Source of the DNA: Nitrospira sp. KM1
Lineage (GTDB): Bacteria; Nitrospirota; Nitrospiria; Nitrospirales; Nitrospiraceae
Assembly (NCBI RefSeq): GCF_011405515.1
Contig: NZ_AP022671.1
Coordinates: 2,480,001-2,544,000, forward strand
Direction: 5' to 3'
Length of the DNA: 64,000 nucleotides
In this document: piece by piece, positions 46,820 to 56,484 of the stretch
Layout of the letters: the number at the start of each line of letters is the position of its first letter
Numbering within the stretch: position 1 is the stretch's first letter
Position numbers and translations under genes: made by a program
The notes under the pieces: generated by a model
Databases searched by the model: none
Told to the model about the DNA's origin: nothing
The model's input: only the letters and a program-made list of their open reading frames with translations

Positions 46820-49800
46820 ATGAGCCTGAGCTTTTTCATCGACCGTCCGATTTTTGCGTCCGTTCTGTCCATCGTCGTCATCGTGATCGGTCTCGTGTCG
46901 ATGCGGGCTCTCCCCGTTGCACAGTTTCCGCCGATCACCCCCCCGACGGTTCAGATCGAGGCCGATTATCCGGGCGCGAGCGCGGAAGTCGTGGCCGAAT
47001 CGGTCGCCAGGCCGATCGAATTGCAGCTTCCCGGCATCGACAATCTTTTGTATTTCGATTCGACCAGCACCAACGATGGGCACGTGAGCATCCGGCTGAC
47101 ATTCCAGATCGGGACGGACGTGGACATCGCGCAGGTGCAGGCGCAAAACCGGGAAAAATTGGCAGAACCGCAGCTTCCGCCTGAAGTCATCCGTCAGGGC
47201 ATCACCGTGAAGAAGATGTCTCCTGATCTCCTTACGGTCATCGTCTTGGAATCGGACGACCCGCGTCAGGATGCCTTTTTCCTTTCAAATTTTGCGATTC
47301 TGCGGATTCTCGACAACATCAAACGTTTGCCCGGTGTCGGTGACGCGTCGGTCTTCGGACAGCAGAATTACAGTATGCGTCTGATCCTCGATCCCGTCCG
47401 CATGGCTCAGCTCAGTCTGACGCCCTCCGATATCGCGACCGTCGTGCGCGAGCAAAACCGCGATTTTCCAGCCGGCACGATCGGCCGGGAACCAATGGTG
47501 ACGGAGACGGAATTGACGCTTCCCCTCATTACGGAAGGACGGATGTCCGAGGTGCGCGAGTTCGAAGACATGATCGTCCGTGCACTGCCCAACGGATCCA
47601 TGGTGCGGCTGAAGGATGTGGCGCGGGTCGAACTGGGGGCGCAGTCGTATGTGCTCGAGGGGCGGTACAAACGCAAGCCGACCGCATTGCTGTTGACCTT
47701 CCTTTCGCCGGGAGCCAACGCTCTGGAAACCGTCAAACGCATCCGGCAGGAAATGAGCAGCCTGACCAAGTTCTTCCCGGCCGGCGTCACCTACGACATT
47801 CCCTATGACACCACGCGGTTTGTCGAGGTCTCGATTGAGGAAGTGGTGGCGACGTTGCGCGATGCGATGATCCTCGTCTTGCTGGTCGTCTACCTGTTTC
47901 TGCAAAGCTGGCGAGCCACGCTGGTTCCGGCGATCGCGGTCCCCGTGTCTCTGATCGGCACGTTCGCCGGTATGGAGGCGCTCGGCTTCTCGATCAATAC
48001 GCTCACGCTGTTCGGATTGGTGCTGGCCATCGGGATCGTGGTCGACGATGCCATCGTGGTCGTGGAAAACGTCGAGCGCCACATGGAAAACGGACTCTCT
48101 CCGAAGAACGCGGCCAAGAAAGCCATGGGCGAGGTAGCCGGTCCGGTCATTGCCATCGTCCTCGTGTTGTGCGCCGTCTTCGTGCCGGTGGGATTTCTCG
48201 GCGGCATTACCGGGCAGCTCTACAAACAGTTTGCCATTACGATTGCCGTTTCGGTGGCGATTTCAGGATTCGTGGCGCTGACATTGAGTCCTGCACTCTG
48301 CGCGCTGGTCCTCAAGCCGAGCCACGGACCTCGCAAAGGATTCTTCGGATGGTTCAACCGTGTGTTCGACCGCACGCAGCACGGATACTCTTCCACGGTG
48401 GCATTGGCGCTGCGCCACAGGATGTTGTCGCTGGCAGTATGCGGTCTGGTCATGGGGGCAGCCCTGCTGCTGTTCAAGCATATTCCGATGGCGTTCCTGC
48501 CCGACGAAGACCAGGGGTATTTCATCACCATTGTGCAGCTTCCGGACGGCGCCTCCAAGAAGCGGACCGATGCGGTCGTGGACCGGCTCGAAGAGTATTA
48601 TCTGACGCTGCCGGCGGTCTACGGCACACAGGGCCTGTCCGGACAGAATTTCGTGTTCAACACACGGGGGACCAACACGGCCACCATGTTCATCCCTCTC
48701 AAGCTGTGGGATCAGCGGAAACAGAAACAGGACCATGTCAAATCTCTCATCGCCGGCGCATTCAAAGAGTTCGGAAAAATTCCCGGCGCGTTGGTGCTGG
48801 CGTTTAACGCCCCGTCGATCCGCGGTCTGGGAGCGACCGGGGGCTTTTCAGTCCAAGTTCAAGATCCCAGTGGGGGGGATTTCAAGGCGTTTGGTGCCAT
48901 TGCCCAGAAATTCGTCGAAACCGCCAGGCAGGATCCGGCGATCGGATCGATCAGCACGAGCTTTCGCGTGAGCGCGCCGCGCGTGCACGCGAAGATCAAC
49001 CGGGAACGGGCGAAAGCGCTGGGCGTGCCGATCTCGGAAGTGTTCGACACGCTGCAGGCCTTTTTCGGGAATCTCTACATCAACGACTTCGTGAAGTTCG
49101 GACGGGTCTACCGGGTGCAAACCGAATCTGAACCGCAATACAGGTCCCGTCCCGCCGATATCAGCAAGATCTACGTTCGGGCGTTGAACGGACAAAGCGC
49201 CTCGATGATTCCGCTTGATACTGTCGTGTCGACGACCTATTCAAGCGGACCCGATCCGGTCACGCATTTCAACGGGTTCAATACTGCGCTCGTGCTTGGC
49301 TCCGCAGCACCCGGATACAGTTCGGGTCAGGCGTTGGATGCATTGCAACGCGCGGCGGATGCCGAACTGGTCCCGAGCGGGTTCGACATCGACTGGAGCG
49401 GGATCTCGTATCAGGAACGCAAGGCCGGCACGCAGTCGGTTCTGGCGTTCGCGTTTGGCCTGCTCATGGTGTTTCTCGTGCTGGCGGCGCAGTACGAGAG
49501 CTGGACCGTGCCGTTTGCCGTCATCCTGGCCGTTCCGTTCGGCGTGTTCGGGGCGCTGACGGCCGTGTGGATGTCCGGCATGACCAACGATATCTATTTT
49601 CAGATCGGTCTGGTCACGCTCATCGGTCTGGCGGCCAAGAATGCCATTTTGATCGTGGAATTCGCGAATCAGCGCTATGAGCACGGGCTCTCACTGACAG
49701 AGGCGGCGATCGAGGCGGCGAGGCTGCGGTTCCGGCCGATTCTCATGACCTCGATGGCCTTCATCCTGGGCGTCGTCCCTCTCGTTCTCGCCAGCGGCGC

Positions 49801-49984
49801 GGGGGCGGCGAGCCGTCATTCGATCGGCACCGGGGTGTTCGGCGGAATGATCGCCGCGACGTTTCTGGCAATCGTGTTCGTGCCCTTATTCTTTGTGGTC
49901 ATTCGGTCATTGAGCGGGCCCTCTACCGCTCCGGTCGGTCGGACCGACGGTCAGCATGCACCCCCGCCGGCCGGCGTCGTATAA
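46820..49984 (+). CDS. RND system A: HAE1-family inner-membrane pump
   Basis: A 1054-residue AcrB/MexB-type pump. The N-terminus MSLSFFIDRPIFASVLSIVV, the TM4 aspartate pair in IVVDDAIVVVENVERH that carries protons, and FLPDEDQGYFITIVQLPDGASKKRTDA in the second half are all typical. Such trimers export hydrophobic drugs, bile-type compounds or dyes. The gene follows the adaptor by nine bases and the channel gene comes 12 bases after it, giving a complete tripartite operon. The substrate is not predictable. Confidence 0.95.
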   Translation: MSLSFFIDRPIFASVLSIVVIVIGLVSMRALPVAQFPPITPPTVQIEADYPGASAEVVAESVARPIELQLPGIDNLLYFDSTSTNDGHVSIRLTFQIGTDVDIAQVQAQNREKLAEPQLPPEVIRQGITVKKMSPDLLTVIVLESDDPRQDAFFLSNFAILRILDNIKRLPGVGDASVFGQQNYSMRLILDPVRMAQLSLTPSDIATVVREQNRDFPAGTIGREPMVTETELTLPLITEGRMSEVREFEDMIVRALPNGSMVRLKDVARVELGAQSYVLEGRYKRKPTALLLTFLSPGANALETVKRIRQEMSSLTKFFPAGVTYDIPYDTTRFVEVSIEEVVATLRDAMILVLLVVYLFLQSWRATLVPAIAVPVSLIGTFAGMEALGFSINTLTLFGLVLAIGIVVDDAIVVVENVERHMENGLSPKNAAKKAMGEVAGPVIAIVLVLCAVFVPVGFLGGITGQLYKQFAITIAVSVAISGFVALTLSPALCALVLKPSHGPRKGFFGWFNRVFDRTQHGYSSTVALALRHRMLSLAVCGLVMGAALLLFKHIPMAFLPDEDQGYFITIVQLPDGASKKRTDAVVDRLEEYYLTLPAVYGTQGLSGQNFVFNTRGTNTATMFIPLKLWDQRKQKQDHVKSLIAGAFKEFGKIPGALVLAFNAPSIRGLGATGGFSVQVQDPSGGDFKAFGAIAQKFVETARQDPAIGSISTSFRVSAPRVHAKINRERAKALGVPISEVFDTLQAFFGNLYINDFVKFGRVYRVQTESEPQYRSRPADISKIYVRALNGQSASMIPLDTVVSTTYSSGPDPVTHFNGFNTALVLGSAAPGYSSGQALDALQRAADAELVPSGFDIDWSGISYQERKAGTQSVLAFAFGLLMVFLVLAAQYESWTVPFAVILAVPFGVFGALTAVWMSGMTNDIYFQIGLVTLIGLAAKNAILIVEFANQRYEHGLSLTEAAIEAARLRFRPILMTSMAFILGVVPLVLASGAGAASRHSIGTGVFGGMIAATFLAIVFVPLFFVVIRSLSGPSTAPVGRTDGQHAPPPAGVV

Positions 49985-49996
49985 GGAGAGCAGAAC

Positions 49997-51424
49997 GTGC
50001 GTGGTCTTTGTGCAGCCATAGTCTCGGGTCTTCTACTCTCATGCGCCATGGGACCGGACTATTCACGGCCGGACATTCCGACGGCGGACTCGTTCCGCAT
50101 GGCCGAGGAAGGCCATGATCTGCCGTCTCTTGCCAATATGCCGTGGTGGGAACTCTACCAGGATCAGGAGCTTCAAACCCTGATCAAGATTTCTCTGGAG
50201 GAGAATAAGGACCTCGAGCGCGCCGTCGCCACCGTCGAGGAATATGAAGCCCGGCTCTTCATTGCAAGAACCGATTTCGCTCCTCAAATGACCGGGACGG
50301 TCAACGCTCCCGTTGCGCGCCAAGGCGGCGTGCGTTTTCGGGGATTTCCGAACCCGTTCAACTACTATGTGCAGGGCAATCTGTCATGGGAAATCGATCT
50401 CTGGGGCCGCATCCGGCGGTCGAATGAAGCGGCGCGCGGTGATTTGCTAGCCCGCGAAGAAAACCGGCGTGCAATCATCCTGCAACTGGTCGGGGGGGTG
50501 GCGCAGGCGTACTTCGACTTGCGGCAATTCGATCTTCAACTGGAGATCTCGCAACGCACACTCCTCGCCTGGGAAGAGTCCGTCCGGATCGGCAAGGCGA
50601 GACATCGGCAGGGATTGATCAACCGGCTGGATGTCGATCAGTTCGAAGCCGAACGGGAAAATGCCGCGGCGCGCATTGCGGATCTCAAACGCCAGATGAT
50701 CCAGAAGGAAAACGAATTGAGCATTCTCCTGGGAAGGAATCCCGGCCACATCCCCAGGGGCCAGACGTTGACCGAACAGATTATGCCCCCCGTGATCCCG
50801 GCCGGCCTGCCCTCGGAACTTCTGCAGCGCCGTCCCGATGTCGTCCAGGCCGAACAGCAACTGGCCGCTGCCACCGCGAGGATCGGGGCCGCAAAAGCCG
50901 ATCGCTTTCCGAAAATCTCCCTGACCGGCATTCTAGGGATCGCCAACCCGAGTCTCTCGAAGCTCTACTTGCCCCAAGATTTGTTCGGTGCCCTTGGACC
51001 AGGGGTGACCGCGCCGTTATTGAACGCCCAGATTCTTGGATTCCAACAGGAGGCGACTCAAGCTCAGGAACGCCAGGCGTTGGCGCAGTACAAGCAGACG
51101 ATTCTGGTAGCATTTCGAGAGGTGGAGGATGCCCTGGCCGGCGTGACCAACACGCGCGACCAGGCGTCGGCCCAGGAGCGACAGGTCAATGCCTTGCGGT
51201 CGGCTCTTCGTCTGGCCAATCTCCGATACAAGGGCGGACTTGCCAACTATCTCGACGTGCTCATTGCGCAACGCAGTCTGTTTGACGCGGAGCTCGCGCT
51301 GGTCGCGACCCGGCGGCTGTATCTGACGTCAGTGGTTCAGCTGTATAAGGCATTGGGCGGGGGTTGGTCTCCGGACGAGCATGGACGGGTGCAGCCAGTG
51401 AGCGCCACTACCGACGCTCAGTAG
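49997..51424 (+). CDS. RND system A: outer-membrane channel lipoprotein (NodT/OprM type)
   Basis: A 475-residue outer-membrane factor. It starts at a GTG with AAGGAG upstream, has a lipobox LLSC with Cys16, and the family marker GPDYSRPDIP soon after. PWWELYQDQELQTLIKISLEEN and two related efflux repeats, ending in YKGGLANYLDVLIAQRSLFDAELALVATRR, identify the TolC-like fold. It completes tripartite system A. The next gene, 137 bases on, is the sigma54 activator, which could regulate it although no binding site was seen ahead of this operon. Confidence 0.93.
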   Translation: MRGLCAAIVSGLLLSCAMGPDYSRPDIPTADSFRMAEEGHDLPSLANMPWWELYQDQELQTLIKISLEENKDLERAVATVEEYEARLFIARTDFAPQMTGTVNAPVARQGGVRFRGFPNPFNYYVQGNLSWEIDLWGRIRRSNEAARGDLLAREENRRAIILQLVGGVAQAYFDLRQFDLQLEISQRTLLAWEESVRIGKARHRQGLINRLDVDQFEAERENAAARIADLKRQMIQKENELSILLGRNPGHIPRGQTLTEQIMPPVIPAGLPSELLQRRPDVVQAEQQLAAATARIGAAKADRFPKISLTGILGIANPSLSKLYLPQDLFGALGPGVTAPLLNAQILGFQQEATQAQERQALAQYKQTILVAFREVEDALAGVTNTRDQASAQERQVNALRSALRLANLRYKGGLANYLDVLIAQRSLFDAELALVATRRLYLTSVVQLYKALGGGWSPDEHGRVQPVSATTDAQ

Positions 51425-51560
51425 CGTCGACGCATGAACCGTCGCACGTCACGAGACCTTTCGCCGATTCTTTCCTTCTGCCTCATTGAGTGTATCCGCA
51501 TACAAAGGAGGGATTTCCGCCTCTTGAGCCTCTTCGGACGATAGGCCATACTGCCTCTCT

Positions 51561-54143
51561 ATGGAGAGGCCTTCCACATCGCCCTGCGAAACGCTGGCCG
51601 AGCGATACCAGGCGTTGCTGGAAGTCGCCGAATCTATCTCCAGGCACCGTGATCTCCGCGAGCTGTGCCGGGACCTTGCTCAACGTCTGCCTCGTGTCGT
51701 CCAGGTCAACTTCGTCTCCCTATCCCTCCATGATCCTGCGCGCAACATCATGCGGTTGCACACGATACAGGCGAATGTACCGGCCGATCTGATCGGCGGT
51801 CATGAGCAGCCGGTGGAAGACACCCCGAGCGGCGTCGTTTGGCAGACGCAACAACCCATTTTGGTTCCAGAGGTCAAAGAGGAGCGTCGGTGGCCGGGGG
51901 TCCTCGAGCGGATGAAAGAAGACGGGGTACGTTCGTTTTGCGTGGTTCCGCTGACGACGGCGGTCCGCCGCCTGGGAGCCATCGGGTTTTCGAGTTTGCA
52001 AAATCAGGCTTATGGCGAGGCGGATCTGGAGTTCCTCGGACAGGTCGGGAAACAGCTGGGTGTCGCCGTCGATAATGTGCTCCATCAACAGGACCTGGCG
52101 CATGATCGGGACCGCCTGCGCATGTTGTTGGAAGTGTCTGAGTCCATCGCCTCGTACGGCGATCTTGAACAGTTGTTTCAAGACCTTGCCCAGCGCCTTC
52201 CCAAGATCGTCCCGTTCGACTACATCAATGCAGTCCTGCACGATGAAAGCCTCAACGTCATGCGCTTGTGGTTGTTGGTCACGGCGGAGCCGAGCACGAT
52301 CAGTCCAGGATTGGAGTTGCCGGTCGATGAGTCCCCGGGCGGGCTCGTCTGGAAAACGCAGGAGTCGCTGACGGTGAACGATGTGGCACAGGAGCGGCGG
52401 TTTCCAAAACTGATGGCCTTGCTTCGGGACAACGGTGTGGCATCGTTCTGCGTCGTTCCCCTGACGACTGCCCAACGCAAGCTTGGGGCCATGGGGTTCG
52501 GCAGCTTGCATCCGAAGACCTATGACGAAGCAGAGATCGATTTCATGCGGCAAGTGGCCAAACAGATCGCGGTCGCGGTGGATAACGCGCTGAATTCGAA
52601 GGCGGCGCTCGCCTATCAGCGGCAGTTGGCGCTGGAACGCGACCGGCAACGCCTGCTGCTCGAGGTCAACAACGCCGTCGTTTCTCACCTGGAATTGCGC
52701 GAGCTGCTGAAGGCAATTTCAACCTGTCTCAGGCGCGTCATGCCGCATGACCTCGCGGGGTTCGCCCTCTACGATCCCGGCACAGGCCAATTGCTGACGC
52801 ATGCGCTGGACTTTCCGCGAAACCAGGACTTCATCGAGGCTGGTGTCGCCATCCCGCTCGAAGGAACCCCGGAGGGTCGTGCGTTCACGTCTCGGCAGGC
52901 CGTGCGTATCAAACACCTCAGTTTGAGTGAATTTCCCGCGGAGATCATCAAGCGAGCGGAACTGGAAGGTTTGAAATCAGGATGTGCGGTTCCTCTCATT
53001 TCCCATGGGCGGGTCCTCGGCACCCTGAGCGTCGTCAGCTTGCGGGACGATGCGTTCAGCACGGACGACGCCGAATTGTTGACCCAAATCGGGGCGCAGG
53101 TGGCCATTGCCGTAGAGAATGGCCTGGCCTACCGCGAAATCGCCGATCTCAAAGACAAGCTCGGGAAGGAGAAGCTCTACCTCGAAGACGAAATCCGCAC
53201 CGAATACAATTTTGAAGAAATCATTGGAGAGAGCACGGCCCTCAAAAAGGTTCTGAAACAGGTCGAGGTGGTCGCCCCGACCGATTCGACCGTGCTGATA
53301 CTGGGAGAAACGGGTACCGGAAAGGAACTGTTGGCACGCGCCATTCATAACCTGAGCGGACGGCGTGAGCGAACATTCGTGAAGATGAATTGCGCGGCGA
53401 TTCCCACCGGCTTGTTGGAAAGCGAACTCTTCGGGCATGAAAAGGGCGCCTTCACGGGAGCCATCGCCACCAAGATCGGTCGCTTTGAGCTGGCGCATCA
53501 AGGGACGATTTTCCTCGATGAGGTAGGAGAGATCCCGTTGGATCTGCAGGTCAAATTGCTTCGTGTTCTGCAGGAGCAGGAATTTGAACGTCTTGGCAGT
53601 ACGCGCACGATCAGGGTCAACGTGCGCGTGGTGGCGGCGACGAACCGGGATTTGTCGCGGATGGTGGAAGAGGGCGCCTTTCGTAACGACCTGTACTATC
53701 GATTGAATGTTTTCCCCCTGACGGTCCCACCGCTCAGAGATCGAATCGGAGATATCCCACCCTTAGTCCGCCATTTCGCTCAGAAATTTGCGTTGCGCAT
53801 GGGGAAAGGCATCGAAACAATTCCCTCAGAAGCGATCAGGGCGCTCGAAGCCTATCCCTGGCCGGGAAACGTGAGGGAGCTCGAAAACTTCATCGAGCGG
53901 GCGGTCATTCTCTCTCAGGGGTCGGTGCTGCATGTATCATTGGCTGAGCTTCGTCCTCGAGGAGGCGGCAAGGTGCAACCAGCGGCAACGCTGGAGGCCG
54001 CCGAACGAGAGCATATTCTTCGCATACTTCGTGAAACCGGGTGGGTCATCGGAGGCGCTTCTGGCGCAGCGACCAGGCTGGGCATGAAGCGCACCACGCT
54101 TCAATCCAAGATGCAAAAGCTGGGCATTGCCCGTCCTTCCTAA
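51561..54143 (+). CDS. Sigma54-dependent transcriptional activator with three GAF domains (FhlA-like)
   Basis: An 860-residue bacterial enhancer-binding protein. Three GAF domains cover about residues 15-165, 190-345 and 370-525. The AAA+ domain has Walker A GETGTGKE (about 582), the sigma54 contact loop GAFTGA (629-634) and Walker B IFLDEVGEIP, so it is competent to activate RpoN-holoenzyme. A Fis-type helix-turn-helix ends the protein (GAATRLGMKRTTLQSKMQKLGI). The GAF sensors would bind a small ligand, as formate does in FhlA. Forty bases after its stop lies the first double UAS. No receiver domain is present, so it is not a phosphorelay protein. Confidence 0.94.
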   Translation: MERPSTSPCETLAERYQALLEVAESISRHRDLRELCRDLAQRLPRVVQVNFVSLSLHDPARNIMRLHTIQANVPADLIGGHEQPVEDTPSGVVWQTQQPILVPEVKEERRWPGVLERMKEDGVRSFCVVPLTTAVRRLGAIGFSSLQNQAYGEADLEFLGQVGKQLGVAVDNVLHQQDLAHDRDRLRMLLEVSESIASYGDLEQLFQDLAQRLPKIVPFDYINAVLHDESLNVMRLWLLVTAEPSTISPGLELPVDESPGGLVWKTQESLTVNDVAQERRFPKLMALLRDNGVASFCVVPLTTAQRKLGAMGFGSLHPKTYDEAEIDFMRQVAKQIAVAVDNALNSKAALAYQRQLALERDRQRLLLEVNNAVVSHLELRELLKAISTCLRRVMPHDLAGFALYDPGTGQLLTHALDFPRNQDFIEAGVAIPLEGTPEGRAFTSRQAVRIKHLSLSEFPAEIIKRAELEGLKSGCAVPLISHGRVLGTLSVVSLRDDAFSTDDAELLTQIGAQVAIAVENGLAYREIADLKDKLGKEKLYLEDEIRTEYNFEEIIGESTALKKVLKQVEVVAPTDSTVLILGETGTGKELLARAIHNLSGRRERTFVKMNCAAIPTGLLESELFGHEKGAFTGAIATKIGRFELAHQGTIFLDEVGEIPLDLQVKLLRVLQEQEFERLGSTRTIRVNVRVVAATNRDLSRMVEEGAFRNDLYYRLNVFPLTVPPLRDRIGDIPPLVRHFAQKFALRMGKGIETIPSEAIRALEAYPWPGNVRELENFIERAVILSQGSVLHVSLAELRPRGGGKVQPAATLEAAEREHILRILRETGWVIGGASGAATRLGMKRTTLQSKMQKLGIARPS

Positions 54144-54182
54144 CTGTCTGCCCTTCTGTTCCATCCTCTACCGCTGGGGTCG

Positions 54183-54216
54183 CGCCGATGAATCGGCACG
54201 TGCCGAGATGTCGGCA
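54183..54216. promoter_or_regulatory. Double upstream activator site, TGCCGA-N4-TCGGCA type
   Basis: Two 16-base palindromes: CGCCGA-TGAA-TCGGCA (54183-54198) and TGCCGA-GATG-TCGGCA (54201-54216), centres 18 bases apart. They lie 111-144 bases ahead of the -24/-12 promoter at 54327, a typical enhancer distance. The same double site occurs at 61388-61421. The neighbouring sigma54 activator is the natural candidate to bind it. Confidence 0.7.
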
Positions 54217-54326
54217 GTCATTCATCGGCCTAGAGGAGCATCTTCGTCCCAGCCCATTCGGCAAGCCGATGGGTAATTCTCGGATTTTCGAGTGTTTAAA
54301 CGTCTCCCAGTCGTCGTTGAACGCGG

Positions 54327-54341
54327 TGGAACGATCATTGC
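54327..54341 (+). promoter_or_regulatory. Sigma54 (-24/-12) promoter ahead of the DedA-rhodanese gene
   Basis: TGGAACGATCATTGC matches the consensus TGGCACG-N4-TTGC at all defined positions but one, including GG and GC spaced by ten bases. It lies 47 bases before the ATG at 54389, leaving a short leader. With the double palindrome upstream, it makes a complete RpoN-type control region. Confidence 0.7.
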
Positions 54342-54388
54342 CACTGTCGAGGTCGAAACAGGCGTCGGCCCACGAATCGGAGATCAAA

Positions 54389-55345
54389 ATGGATGCGGTG
54401 ATCCAGTTTCTAGGCGGTCAAGGCGCGATGGTGCTCTTCGTCGCCATACTCGCAAAACAGATCGGCCTGCCCATACCCGCCGCACCCTTGCTGATTGCAG
54501 CGGGAGCGCTGGCAGGCAACGGGCAGTTGAGCCTGGGCATCGCCTTCGCCTCTGCGATGAGCGCCGCGCTCCTAGGAGATCACGTGTGGTACGAACTGGG
54601 CCGCCGTAAGGGCCGCGTGGTGCTGATGTGGCTCTGCAGGCTTTCATTTGAGGCGACTGCATGTGTTCGGAGGATGGAGGACATCTTCACACGGCACGGT
54701 ATGCGCTCGCTGATCGCCGCGAAATTCGTTCCGGGTCTGAGCACCATCGCGCCTCCGCTGGCTGGAATCGTGGGGATGCGATCTGCTCACTATTTTTTCT
54801 ATAACGCCCTCGGAACCGCGATCTGGATCGGTGCGGAGCTTGGACTCGGATATCTCTTGCGGGATCAACTTGATTGGCTGCAGGCGGTCACGTCTCAGAT
54901 CGGACCGTTCCTCGCGGTACTCACTGTGGCGGCGCTTGGGAGCTATGTCGTTTTCAGGCTTGTTCGGCGACGATTTGTTGAAAGGTTGGTGCCCCGCATG
55001 ACCGCCGAACGCGTGACTGAGAAACTCGCAGCCGGAGAGGATCTTTTCATTGTCGATCTCCGTTCACGGGAAGCTCGTCAGGATGAGGCGGGCATTCCAG
55101 GAGCCGTGGCTCTCTCCATTGAGAATCTGCTCGCGATGCGCAAGGATTTTCAAGATGACCGGGATACCATTCTTTATTGTGCCTGCCCGGGCGATGCGGC
55201 AAGCCTGTATGCGGCCTGGAAGCTCCGCGGTCAGGGGGTGACGCGCGTGTGGCCCTTGGCGGGCGGTCTGGGGGCCTGGCAAGCACTGCACAATCAACCG
55301 ATGGCCGCGCACGGAATGCGAGATATTCATACGGTTGCGGCCTGA
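54389..55345 (+). CDS. DedA-family membrane protein fused to a rhodanese domain
   Basis: A 318-residue fusion. Residues 1-200 are a DedA/VTT-type membrane domain with KQIGLPIPAAPLLIAAGALAG and the basic motif FVPGLSTIAPPLAGIVGM; the C-terminal 120 residues are a rhodanese with the active-site loop CACPGDAA. DedA proteins are flippase-like transporters of undecaprenyl phosphate or phospholipids and support envelope integrity; the attached rhodanese may transfer sulfur or act as a redox switch. ATG 54389 has GGAG upstream. It is driven by a predicted sigma54 promoter and followed by the TerB/Coq4-like gene. Confidence 0.88.
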   Translation: MDAVIQFLGGQGAMVLFVAILAKQIGLPIPAAPLLIAAGALAGNGQLSLGIAFASAMSAALLGDHVWYELGRRKGRVVLMWLCRLSFEATACVRRMEDIFTRHGMRSLIAAKFVPGLSTIAPPLAGIVGMRSAHYFFYNALGTAIWIGAELGLGYLLRDQLDWLQAVTSQIGPFLAVLTVAALGSYVVFRLVRRRFVERLVPRMTAERVTEKLAAGEDLFIVDLRSREARQDEAGIPGAVALSIENLLAMRKDFQDDRDTILYCACPGDAASLYAAWKLRGQGVTRVWPLAGGLGAWQALHNQPMAAHGMRDIHTVAA

Positions 55346-55387
55346 CGGACGATCAGCCGGTACGACATAGCCAAAGGAGCCGATCAC

Positions 55388-56368
55388 ATGGAATTGCGAT
55401 TACCTACACCGGAGCAAGCGTACTGGGGTTTGCGAGCCATGAAGACCGTGGCCCTTGCCGATGGCGTGCTGGATGAATCCGAGGCGCATATGCTGACTTC
55501 CATACAACGAATTCTGGGGACAGATCACCCGATCGATCAGCTCCCGTGTATCGATCCCGGGAAACTCGCACGCGAGCTTCAAGACCGCCAAATCCGGCAG
55601 CAGCTTGTCCAGGGCCTGATTATTGTGTCTTTGATCGATGGCAAAGCCGACGAACAGGAAACGGCATTGGTCGAACAATTCGCCCAGGCGTTAGAAGTGA
55701 AGGCCATAGAGGTTGAGGATCTCCGACACCTGCTGAAGGGGGAGATTCTCGCGCTCCGTCTTGACCTGGCGCGGAGGTTTTGGCTTCGGGACAAAATCAA
55801 GGAGATATGGAACGAGGAAGGAATTCGCGGTCTCTACAAATTTGTTCGAGGGATGATCGGGCAATACGAAGACCCGACGCTCGCAACACGGTATCAGGCC
55901 TTGGAACACTATCCCGAGGGATCCTTAGGGCGGACGTATTGGGAGTATTGCCGGCGCAACGGTTTTGCCCTTCCCGGAGAAAAGGGCGGAGCGGCGGAGC
56001 CGATTCTATTCCACGACTGCGCTCATATCCTGTCCGGATACGGAACTGATCCAGCGGGGGAAGTTCAGGTGGCATGTTTCAGCGCGGGATTTCAACGCCG
56101 CGATCCTTGGCTCTTCGTCTTCTTCGTCCTCCTGCAGTTTCACGTCGGGATCAGGATGACACCCATCACGCAGGCTCGCACGGGATTCTTTGATCCGCAA
56201 AAGGCGTTGATCGCGATCCGGCGCGGAGCAGCAATGAACGTGGACTTGAATTCGGGATGGGATTATTGGCCTGTGATGCGCGAGCAAGTCGAGGAATTGC
56301 GCCGACGGTACAATATTCCGTCGTTGGAAAGTTTCACACCCGCGAGCCACCATGTGTCCGCATCCTAA
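55388..56368 (+). CDS. Protein with TerB-like N-terminus and Coq4-like C-terminus
   Basis: A 326-residue soluble protein. Residues about 5-120 are a helical TerB-like tellurite/stress module (YWGLRAMKTVALADGVLDES and IIVSLIDGKADEQETALVEQ). The C-terminal part carries FHDCAHILSGYGTDPAGE, the HDxxH-x-E metal motif of Coq4, which in eukaryotes removes the C1 carboxyl in ubiquinone synthesis. It follows the DedA-rhodanese gene by 42 bases and is probably under the same sigma54 promoter. A role in quinone or membrane stress is a reasonable inference. Confidence 0.78.
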   Translation: MELRLPTPEQAYWGLRAMKTVALADGVLDESEAHMLTSIQRILGTDHPIDQLPCIDPGKLARELQDRQIRQQLVQGLIIVSLIDGKADEQETALVEQFAQALEVKAIEVEDLRHLLKGEILALRLDLARRFWLRDKIKEIWNEEGIRGLYKFVRGMIGQYEDPTLATRYQALEHYPEGSLGRTYWEYCRRNGFALPGEKGGAAEPILFHDCAHILSGYGTDPAGEVQVACFSAGFQRRDPWLFVFFVLLQFHVGIRMTPITQARTGFFDPQKALIAIRRGAAMNVDLNSGWDYWPVMREQVEELRRRYNIPSLESFTPASHHVSAS

Positions 56369-56433
56369 TATTTCAAGAGGTTGTGGTGGAGGGGCGGCGA
56401 TCCCCGGGTCTTTAGCGAAATCTATAAACACAG

Positions 56434-56470
56434 ACCGTCCAGACGGTTGACAACAGACCGTCCGGACGGT
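56434..56470. promoter_or_regulatory. Two tandem TetR operators (ACCGTCCGGACGGT type) over a promoter
   Basis: ACCGTCCAGACGGT (56434-56447) and the perfect palindrome ACCGTCCGGACGGT (56457-56470) have centres 23 bases apart. A -35-like TTGACA (56447-56452) lies between them, followed after 17 bases by a weak TTAGTC. The sites sit 15 bases before the TetR gene, as expected for autorepression together with the efflux genes behind it. Confidence 0.8.
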
Positions 56471-56484
56471 TAGTCTTTGGCACG

